Of a stretch of DNA of 33,089 nt, positions 25,946 through 33,089 are shown piece by piece. Under the pieces are notes generated by a model. It did no database searches. It had not been told where the DNA came from and saw nothing but the letters and a program-made list of their open reading frames with translations. This DNA is from Microtetraspora glauca (GTDB taxonomy: Bacteria; Actinomycetota; Actinomycetes; Streptomycetales; Streptomycetaceae): contig JOFO01000057.1 of assembly GCA_000721275.1 (NCBI GenBank), forward strand, positions 1-33,089, in the 5' to 3' direction. The position numbers and the translations under genes are program-made. Positions within the stretch are counted from its first letter, which is position 1. Each line of letters starts with the position of its first letter.

Positions 25946-25968
25946 CCCTCGGGTGGCTGGCCTACTGT
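25939..25968 (+). promoter_or_regulatory. Putative promoter of the carrier-ligase operon
   Basis: The -35 TAGACA (25939-25944) and the -10 TACTGT (25963-25968) have an 18-base spacer. Operator 2 covers the -35. Transcription from here gives a leader of about 200 bases before the ligase ATG. Confidence 0.5.
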
Positions 25969-26177
25969 CCCCACTGCGCGGCGCCGTGACCGACCCGACC
26001 CCCCGGTCCGGCCCGACCACCGCGCCCCGGTCGACGGCGACCGCGAGCAGGGCCCCGCCCGTACCCCCACGGGCGGCGGCGGCCCGCGCCCGCACCGTCC
26101 GCGCCCCGGGGACCGACCGCCCCGGCGCACCGGATCAGGCCCGAGACCGACCGCCCACGCCGAGAGGGAACGGTTCC

Positions 26178-27035
26178 ATGAGCACAACCAGCGCCACCAT
26201 CCCGCCCGTCCCCGGACTCCGCGGCCCCGGCCCGGGACTCCTCACGCTGGACCCCGCCCACACCGCCCTGCTGCGCGGCCTCGACGCGCTGCTCGCCGGC
26301 CTCGCCGCCCGGCTCTCCGCCCCCGAGGTCACCGGGCCGCCGCTGCTCGCCGCGGACGCCCTCGCCCGCCTCGACTACTTCCGCAACTTCCCCCATCTCG
26401 GCGTCTCCGCCGGACGGTTCACCCCCGACGCGTACGATGCCCTCGCCGCCGGACAGACCCCGGCCGGCCGCCCCCTGGAACCCACCGGCTACGTCCTCCC
26501 CTCCGCCACCTGCTACGGACTGCTGCTCTCCCTGGAGGGCGCCGACGTCGGCGCCGACGGCCTGCGGCTCTCCGCCGCCGGCCGCTGCTTCCGCAACGAG
26601 ACCCACTACGACGGCCTGCGCCGCCTCTGGGGCTTCCACATGCGCGAGGTCGTCTACCTCGGCACCAAGGAAGGCGCTCTCGAACACCTGGAACGCGGCG
26701 GCGCGTTCGTCGAGGAGACCGCCGCACGCCTCGGCCTCGTCCTCACCCGCGCCACCGCCGACGACCCCTTCTACGACAAGGGCGGCTCCCGGGCCCGGCT
26801 GACGGCCCTCGACCCCGTCAAGCACGAGTACAGCGCGCCCGACGGCACGGCCGTCGCCTCCGTCAACCGCCACCGCAACTTCTTCGGCGAACGCCTCGGC
26901 ATCCACGCCGGCGACCACGGCCCCGCCTACAGCGCCTGCGTCGCCTTCGGCGTCGAGCGCTGGGTGCACGCCCTGCTCCTCGCCCACGGCGGCCCCGAAC
27001 AGGCCCTCGACCGCCTCCGCGCCGCCACCTCCTGA
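26178..27035 (+). CDS. Amino acid:[carrier protein] ligase (class II aaRS-like)
   Basis: A 285-residue homologue of atypical seryl-tRNA synthetases that lacks the N-terminal tRNA-binding arm. Class II motif 2 is FRNE (138-141, in RCFRNETHYDGLRRLWGFHMRE) and motif 3 is FGVER (257-261). Cys112, Glu141 and Cys254 match the zinc ligands of archaeal-type SerRS and of the Bradyrhizobium aa:CP ligases, where the zinc holds the substrate amino group. That family activates glycine or alanine with ATP and loads it on the phosphopantetheine of a carrier protein. A carrier protein and a phosphopantetheinyl transferase follow directly. The start has GAGAGGG upstream. The residue that sets glycine/alanine preference was not resolved, so the amino acid is open. 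Confidence 0.9.
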   Translation: MSTTSATIPPVPGLRGPGPGLLTLDPAHTALLRGLDALLAGLAARLSAPEVTGPPLLAADALARLDYFRNFPHLGVSAGRFTPDAYDALAAGQTPAGRPLEPTGYVLPSATCYGLLLSLEGADVGADGLRLSAAGRCFRNETHYDGLRRLWGFHMREVVYLGTKEGALEHLERGGAFVEETAARLGLVLTRATADDPFYDKGGSRARLTALDPVKHEYSAPDGTAVASVNRHRNFFGERLGIHAGDHGPAYSACVAFGVERWVHALLLAHGGPEQALDRLRAATS

Positions 27036-27120
27036 CACCCCCCGGAAGCACCGGCTTCCCGGCTGCCGAGGCCGCCGCCCCCTCGCCCGCCCGCCCCGAA
27101 AGGACCGGAGAACCACCCCA

Positions 27121-27350
27121 TGGAACGCGTCGCCGCCTGGCTCCACGAGAAGAACCCCGGCCTCGACGGGCCGATCGACACCGACGAGGACCTCATCGAG
27201 GCCCGGCTCATCGACTCGATGGACTTCCTGGAGTTCATCGACCTCCTGGAGGAGATCTCCGGCGCGTCGATCGACCTCCAGGAGGTCACCATCGACGACT
27301 TCCGCACCCTCGCCCGCGTCCGGGAACGCTTCCTCACCCCCAGCACGTGA
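27121..27350 (+). CDS. Acyl/aminoacyl carrier protein
   Basis: A 76-residue phosphopantetheine-binding protein with the attachment serine at position 33 in LIDSMDFLEF, four-helix pattern and acidic surface (IDTDEDLIEARLIDSMDFLEFIDLLEEISGASIDLQEVTIDD). The DSMDF motif is typical of aa:CP-ligase partner carriers rather than of fatty-acid ACP (DSLD). The ATG follows the ligase stop by 85 bp with GGAAAGG-type ribosome site. It should be made active by the next gene product, loaded by the ligase before it, and used by the condensation protein on the divergent arm. The roles are inferred from gene order. Confidence 0.9.
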
Positions 27351-27991
27351 CCCCCGGCGTCTTCGCGGTCGTCGCCACCACCCGGGAGGTCCTCGACCAC
27401 CCGGGCCACGGACCCCACCTGCTCGCTCCCTGGGAGCACCGCCGGCTCGCCGCCGTCCGCCTCCCGGCCCGCCGCGACGACGTCCTCGCCGCCCGCCTCC
27501 TCGCCCGGCTCTGCGCCGCCCGCGCCGCCGGCCGGCCCCCGGGCGAGCGCGGGCTGTGGGCCCAGCGGTGCCCGGAGTGCGGCCGGGACGGGCACGGCCG
27601 CCCGTACCTTCCCGGCCGTCCCGGCCTCGGCCTCAGCTACAGCCACGCCGACGGCCTGGTGGCCGCGGCGGCCGGGCCCGGTGCGGTCGGCGTCGACGTC
27701 GAACCGGCCGCCCGCCGCCCCGGCCCCCTCTCCGTCCTCCGCCGCCTGCTGCCCGCGGCCGAGCTGCGCGAGGCGACCGCCCGCCCCGACCCGGGCCCGG
27801 CGCTCCTGCGCGCCTGGGTCCGCGCGGAGGCCCGCTGCAAGGCGGGCCCGCCGGAGCCGGGGGACGTCCGCCGGCTCACCGAGTGGACGGACGACGGACG
27901 CGCCGCCGTCGCCGCCGTGGTGGCCGCCGCACCACCGGCCCTCGTCCCGCTCCGGGAGCTGCTCGGAGGGCCGGCGGCCGGCGGCGGCTGA
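27347..27991 (+). CDS. 4'-phosphopantetheinyl transferase (Sfp-like)
   Basis: A 214-residue transferase. It has the magnesium-binding GVDVEP motif near residue 115 and the WVRAEARCKAG (WxxKEAxxK-type) motif near 160, in the order of Sfp-like enzymes; the first lysine is replaced by Arg but the Glu and Lys remain. A CPEC pair in the middle (RCPECGRDGHGRPYL) gives the usual loop before the SYSHADG motif. It attaches phosphopantetheine from CoA to the serine of a carrier protein. The GTG start overlaps the carrier stop (GTGA), so the two are co-translated, which suggests a dedicated pairing. The stop codon abuts the stop of the convergent UvrA-like gene. Confidence 0.9.
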   Translation: MTPGVFAVVATTREVLDHPGHGPHLLAPWEHRRLAAVRLPARRDDVLAARLLARLCAARAAGRPPGERGLWAQRCPECGRDGHGRPYLPGRPGLGLSYSHADGLVAAAAGPGAVGVDVEPAARRPGPLSVLRRLLPAAELREATARPDPGPALLRAWVRAEARCKAGPPEPGDVRRLTEWTDDGRAAVAAVVAAAPPALVPLRELLGGPAAGGG

Positions 27992-30382
<2,391 letters not shown>

Positions 30383-30483
30383 AGGTGTGTCTCCCTCGTC
30401 AGGGTGGGCGGTGGTGCCGACCACCTTAGGCGGCGGGTCCGACAGCGGCAGGGGGACGGGAGATGCGGTCCCGCGCGCCGCGC

Positions 30484-30513
30484 TTGATAGGCAAGTGGCG
30501 ACTTGCCTATCGT
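30484..30513 (+). promoter_or_regulatory. ArsR-gene promoter with perfect palindromic operator
   Basis: A perfect palindrome with 11-bp arms (GATAGGCAAGT at 30486-30496, ACTTGCCTATC at 30501-30511) and a GGCG centre spans a promoter: -35 TTGATA (30484), 18-base spacer, -10 TATCGT (30508). The start ATG follows by 6 bases, so the message may be leaderless and the operator would repress it fully. Confidence 0.8.
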
Positions 30514-30519
30514 GGCGGC

Positions 30520-30813
30520 ATGGAGGAGGATCTGTTCAAGGCGCTCGCCGACCCGACGCGCCGGGTGATCCTCGACGAGCTGACCGAACGCAACGGACAG
30601 TCGCTCTTCGAGATATGCGCCCGGCTGGCGACCCGGCACGGCCTCGCCCTCTCCCGGCAGGCGGTCAGCCAGCACCTGGCCGTGCTGGAGTCCGCCGGCC
30701 TGGTCACGCCCCGCCGCGAGGGCCGCTACAAGTTCCACGACCTCGACCCCCGTCCCCTGCAGCACATCGTCACGCGATGGCTCACCCCCGCACCCCCGGA
30801 GGACACCCCATGA
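30520..30813 (+). CDS. ArsR-family transcriptional repressor
   Basis: A 97-residue winged-helix protein. DLFKALADPTRRVILDEL and the helix-turn-helix LSRQAVSQHLAVLESAGLVTPRREGRYKFHDL are diagnostic of the ArsR family. I see no metal-binding ELCVCDL motif, so it may sense something other than a metal. The ATG is 6 bases after a -10 box; the operator overlaps its own promoter. The stop overlaps the next ATG (ATGA), so the regulator and the VOC protein are co-translated. The UvrA-like gene on the other side may also be affected. Confidence 0.93.
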   Translation: MEEDLFKALADPTRRVILDELTERNGQSLFEICARLATRHGLALSRQAVSQHLAVLESAGLVTPRREGRYKFHDLDPRPLQHIVTRWLTPAPPEDTP

Positions 30814-31196
30814 GGATCAACCTGGCCAGCGTCTTCGTCGACGACCAGGACAAGGCGCTCCGCTTCTACACCGACGTGCTCGGCTTCGTGCTGAAGCACG
30901 ACGTCCCGATCGGCGCGGACCGCTGGATCACCGTCGTCTCCCCGGAGGCCCTCGACGGCACCGAGCTCGTCCTGGAGCCCTCCGGCCACCCCGCCGTCCC
31001 GCCGTACAAGCAGGCCCTCGTCGCCGACGGCATCCCGGCGACCTCCTTCGCCGTCGACGACGTCCGCGCCGAGCACACCCGCCTCACCGCCCTCGGCGTC
31101 CGCTTCACCCAGCCCCCCGTCGAGATGGGCCCGGTCACCACGGCCGTCCTCGACGACACCTGCGGCAACCTCATCCAGCTCGCCGAGTACAAGTAG
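30810..31196 (+). CDS. VOC-superfamily protein (glyoxalase/bleomycin-resistance-like)
   Basis: A 128-residue VOC protein: two beta-alpha-beta-beta-beta modules (VFVDDQDKALRFYTDVLGFVLKHD and TSFAVDDVRAEHTRLTALGVRFTQPP, ending in CGNLIQLAEYK). The last Glu (126) is a metal-ligand position, but the usual first ligand is not obvious, so metal use is uncertain. Such proteins either catalyse glyoxalase/dioxygenase chemistry or bind a drug. It is co-translated with the ArsR repressor, which suggests an inducible detoxification step. The substrate is unknown. Confidence 0.9.
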   Translation: MRINLASVFVDDQDKALRFYTDVLGFVLKHDVPIGADRWITVVSPEALDGTELVLEPSGHPAVPPYKQALVADGIPATSFAVDDVRAEHTRLTALGVRFTQPPVEMGPVTTAVLDDTCGNLIQLAEYK

Positions 31197-31223
31197 CCGC
31201 GCACCGGCCCGGCCCCTCCGGCG

Positions 31224-31274
31224 GCGGCCCCGCGCCGCCCGGCGGCCGGGACCGCCGCCGCCGCGCGGGGCCGC
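31224..31274. terminator. Bidirectional hairpin between VOC and LysE genes
   Basis: Perfect 12-bp arms (GCGGCCCCGCGC at 31224-31235, GCGCGGGGCCGC at 31263-31274) enclose 27 GC-rich bases that can pair further. It lies in the 139-bp gap between the two convergent stop codons. Confidence 0.65.
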
Positions 31275-31335
31275 GAGGTTCCGCCCGGCGCCGCCGGCTC
31301 CCTGAGGGCCGCGCTGCCGCGCCGGAGCCGGGAGG

Positions 31336-31971
31336 TCAGTCGCTGACGGCGAGGCGTACCGCGAAGGCGCCGATCACCGTGCCGGTGCCCCGGTCCAGGA
31401 CGCGGCGGGCGCGGGGGCCGCGGAGCCAGGCGCCGAGGGCGGTCGCGGACGCGATGAGGACCGTCGACCAGAGCATGCCGAGGACGACGTGGACGGAGGT
31501 CAGCGCGAGGCCCATCGCGAAGTGCGGCGCCTCGGTGGGGATGAACTGCGGCAGGACCGCCACGTAGAAGACGCCGACCTTGGGGTTGAGGAGGTTCGTC
31601 AGCGTGCCCTGCCGCCAGCCGCCGGCGAGCGTGTCCGCACCGCCGGCCTCCACCTCCGCGTGCGCCCCGGAGTCGTCCCGCCGGAACGTCTCGGCGATCA
31701 TGCGCGCCGCCATCCACAGCAGATAGGCGGCGCCCGCCCAGCGCAGGATCTCGTACGCGAGCTGGGAGGCGGTCAGCAGGGCCGTCACGCCCAGCGAGGT
31801 CAGCGCGCCCCAGATCAGGGTGCCGGTCTGGATGCCGAGGACGACGCCCCAGGCCCGGGTCCGGTGGCCGAGCGCGGCCGTGCGGAGGATCAGGGCCGAG
31901 TCGAGGCCGGGGGTGAGGGTGAGGAGTCCCACGACGAGCGCGAAGGACCAGAGTGCGGTGCTCGATGCCAT
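31336..31971 (-). CDS. LysE/RhtB-family amino-acid exporter
   Basis: A 211-residue membrane protein with about six hydrophobic segments and the family motif near the N-terminus (LLTLTPGLDSALILRTAALGHRTRAWGVVLGIQTGT) and the LNPKVGVFYVAVLPQFI signature of RhtB proteins. These export amino acids or small derivatives (homoserine, threonine, cysteine, lysine). The ATG at 31971 is chosen because the first membrane helix begins right after it; a -10 box (TACGGT, 31980-31985 on the minus strand) lies 8 bases upstream, so the message is nearly leaderless. It is divergent from the hydrolase gene. The substrate is unknown. Confidence 0.92.
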   Translation of the reverse strand: MASSTALWSFALVVGLLTLTPGLDSALILRTAALGHRTRAWGVVLGIQTGTLIWGALTSLGVTALLTASQLAYEILRWAGAAYLLWMAARMIAETFRRDDSGAHAEVEAGGADTLAGGWRQGTLTNLLNPKVGVFYVAVLPQFIPTEAPHFAMGLALTSVHVVLGMLWSTVLIASATALGAWLRGPRARRVLDRGTGTVIGAFAVRLAVSD

Positions 31972-31979
31972 GGAAGGCC

Positions 31980-31985
31980 ACCGTA
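31980..31985 (-). promoter_or_regulatory. -10 box (TACGGT) before the LysE-type gene
   Basis: On the minus strand TACGGT ends 8 bases before the ATG and no ribosome site is visible, so a leaderless or one-base-leader message is likely. Confidence 0.4.
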
Positions 31986-32019
31986 GCCCAGGCGTATGTG
32001 GGGCTCCGCCCCGCCTCCC

Positions 32020-32025
32020 TAGGGT
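32020..32025 (+). promoter_or_regulatory. -10 box (TAGGGT) before the hydrolase gene
   Basis: TAGGGT ends 7 bases before the ATG at 32033, which again suggests a leaderless transcript; a GGTGGGG ribosome-site-like stretch overlaps it, so a short leader is the alternative. Confidence 0.45.
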
Positions 32026-32032
32026 GGGGCGC

Positions 32033-32797
32033 ATGAGAGAACTGTTCCTGGCGGACCGGCGGGCGTACCTGCGCTGGATCGACCTCCCCGGCGACGGACC
32101 CGTCCGCGTCTACCTGCACGGGCTCGGCTGCACCGCCGCCTCCGACTTCGCGCACATCGCGACCCACCCGGCGCTCGCCGGCGGGCGCGCCCTGCTGGTG
32201 GACCTGCTCGGCCACGGGCTGAGCGACCGCCCCGCCGACTTCGACTACCGGCCCGAGGGGCAGGCCGCCGCCGTGGCCGCGCTCCTCGACCACCTCGACC
32301 TGACCGGCGTCCACCTCGTCGGCCACTCCATGGGCGGCGCCGTCGCCCTCCACCTGGCCGCGGCCCGGCCCGGCCGGATCGCCCGGCTGGTGGTCGCGGA
32401 GCCCAACCTGTACGCGGGCGGAGGCGCGTTCAGCACACCGGTGGCCCGCCAGCGGGAGGAGGACTTCGTCCGCGGCGGGTTCGCCAGGATGCTGGCCCTC
32501 GCCGACCGCGCCGACTACGCGGCGCGGCTGCGGCTCGCCGACCCGCGGGCCGTGCACCGCTGCGCCGTCGCGCTCGTGGAGGGCGGCGACCCCGAGGCCG
32601 GTGACCTGCTCGCCGCGCTCACGCTGCCCCGGGCGTTCCTGGTCGGCGAGAAGAGCCTGCCGGACCCGGCCGCGGAGCAGGCGGCGGCGATGGGCGTGCC
32701 CGTGCTCGAAGTGCCGGGCGCCGGCCACAACATGATGCTCGACAACCCGGACGGCTTCGCCACCGCGCTGGCACGGGCCCTGGCACCGCCCCGGTAG
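32033..32797 (+). CDS. Alpha/beta-fold hydrolase
   Basis: A 254-residue alpha/beta hydrolase. The nucleophile is Ser99 in VGHSMGGAV; the oxyanion region is YLHGLGCTAASDF near residue 30; the catalytic His is in PGAGHNMMLDNP near 232, and Asp lies in the strand before (LVGEKSLPDP). It hydrolyses an ester, amide or similar bond in the cytoplasm; the substrate cannot be told. It is followed by a strong terminator and is divergent from the LysE-type gene, with 61 bp between the starts. It has no signal peptide. It is probably not part of region C. Confidence 0.9.
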   Translation: MRELFLADRRAYLRWIDLPGDGPVRVYLHGLGCTAASDFAHIATHPALAGGRALLVDLLGHGLSDRPADFDYRPEGQAAAVAALLDHLDLTGVHLVGHSMGGAVALHLAAARPGRIARLVVAEPNLYAGGGAFSTPVARQREEDFVRGGFARMLALADRADYAARLRLADPRAVHRCAVALVEGGDPEAGDLLAALTLPRAFLVGEKSLPDPAAEQAAAMGVPVLEVPGAGHNMMLDNPDGFATALARALAPPR

Positions 32798-32814
32798 TTT
32801 CCGGCCGACTCGAC

Positions 32815-32849
32815 GGGGGCCCCGCGCAGAGGTCTTGCGCGGGGCCCCC
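32815..32849. terminator. Strong hairpin terminator after the hydrolase gene
   Basis: Perfect 14-bp arms (GGGGGCCCCGCGCA and TGCGCGGGGCCCCC) with a 7-base loop lie 18 bp past the hydrolase stop codon. Confidence 0.88.
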
Positions 32850-32877
32850 GGCGCTCTCTACGCTCGGCGCGCCGATG

Positions 32878-32896
32878 GTTAGGAACGTTTCCTAAC
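32878..32896. promoter_or_regulatory. Palindrome (GTTAGGAA-N3-TTCCTAAC) before the last gene
   Basis: Perfect 8-bp arms with a CGT centre lie 32-50 bp before the last ATG. From memory, very similar GTTAGGAAA/TTTCCTAAC sites precede genes for secreted polysaccharide-degrading enzymes in Streptomyces, where they bind a carbon-source regulator. I could not verify which regulator. Confidence 0.65.
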
Positions 32897-32928
32897 GAGC
32901 GATGGCCGTGAAGAGAAAGGGAGTTGTC

Positions 32929-33089
32929 ATGCGCCGACGATCCATCCGCGCGCGAAGTGCCACCCCGAGCACCGCCACCCCCAGCCCCGTCACCCCGCAC
33001 GCCGCCGCCCCGCACGCCGCACCCCCGCACTCCACCGCCCACCGCGCCGGCCGGCCCCCAACGGCCGTCCCCGCCACCCCCTTCCGGCG
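32929..33089 (+). CDS. Start of an unidentified gene (3' truncated)
   Basis: An ATG with AAAGGGAG 6-7 bases upstream opens a frame that runs off the window after 53 codons. The N-terminus is basic (MRRRSIRARSA) and then rich in Thr, Pro, Ala and His; no hydrophobic signal core is reached within the window. The upstream palindrome suggests a regulated, perhaps secreted, carbohydrate-active enzyme with a long N-region, but the fragment is too short to tell. The low-complexity part could also be non-coding with the real start further on. Confidence 0.5.
   Translation, partial: MRRRSIRARSATPSTATPSPVTPHAAAPHAAPPHSTAHRAGRPPTAVPATPFR

Larger units (their letters stand above)
25671..26177. other. 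507-bp control region between the two arms of the carrier-protein cluster
   Basis: No gene is supported here; open frames are repeat or shadow sequence. From left to right it holds a 24-bp tandem repeat (25703-25775), a minus-strand promoter with a DasR-like site, a plus-strand promoter with a second such site, and about 200 bases of GC-rich leader before the ligase gene. The long leader contains no recognised riboswitch. Confidence 0.7.

Noticed and set aside
26178..27035. A second seryl-tRNA synthetase
   Set aside because: The protein lacks the tRNA-binding arm and is only 285 residues; the neighbouring carrier protein and PPTase fit a carrier-protein ligase.
20188..27991. Classical NRPS cluster
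   Set aside because: No adenylation core domain or fused carrier is present; only a lone condensation domain with a remnant lid.

Overview
The window is about 33 kb of very GC-rich DNA with dense genes, frequent GTG and TTG starts, AGGAGG-type ribosome sites and several leaderless TAGGCT-type promoters. This, together with the protein content (FdxA-type ferredoxin, MMPL transporter, FHA protein, 528-residue SerA, DasR-like operators), points to a Streptomyces or close relative. No tRNA, rRNA, CRISPR array, transposase or phage gene was seen.

Region A (1-16.1 kb) looks like a specialised-metabolism locus. It starts with the tail of a 2-oxoacid:ferredoxin oxidoreductase beta subunit, a 7Fe ferredoxin and a SerA-type dehydrogenase, closed by a strong hairpin. 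A LysR regulator is divergent from a cytochrome P450. A minus-strand set follows: asparagine-synthase-like amidotransferase, a tiny GatC-like protein, a GatA-like amidase and a hotdog thioesterase-like protein. Then come an MFS exporter, an unknown 77-residue protein, a MarR regulator with its operator and an MMPL transporter, and an unusual protein that joins an FHA domain to a flavin monooxygenase.

Region B (16.2-20.2 kb) looks like ordinary chromosome: a small NlpC/P60-like protein, two small divergent genes around an inverted repeat, a LapA-like membrane protein and RecQ.

Region C (20.2-28.0 kb) is the most striking part. Two divergent arms meet at a 507-bp control region. The left arm is an overlapping operon: Fe(II)/2-oxoglutarate (PhyH-type) oxygenase, a DUF6271-like protein, a free-standing condensation domain with a remnant adenylation C-subdomain, and an MFS exporter. 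The right arm encodes a class II aminoacyl-tRNA-synthetase-like amino acid:[carrier protein] ligase with all three expected zinc ligands, a 76-residue carrier protein and a phosphopantetheinyl transferase. Both divergent promoters carry a one-mismatch copy of the DasR/GntR site TGGTCTAGACCA. My reading, which is inference, is a small NRPS-like pathway that loads an amino acid with a tRNA-synthetase-type enzyme instead of an adenylation domain, then oxidises it, condenses it and exports it.

Region D (28.0-33.1 kb) has a short UvrA-like ABC protein (possible DNA-protection or self-resistance factor), an ArsR-VOC pair behind a perfect 11-bp-arm palindrome, a LysE exporter, an alpha/beta hydrolase, a strong terminator and the first 53 codons of a gene preceded by another palindrome.
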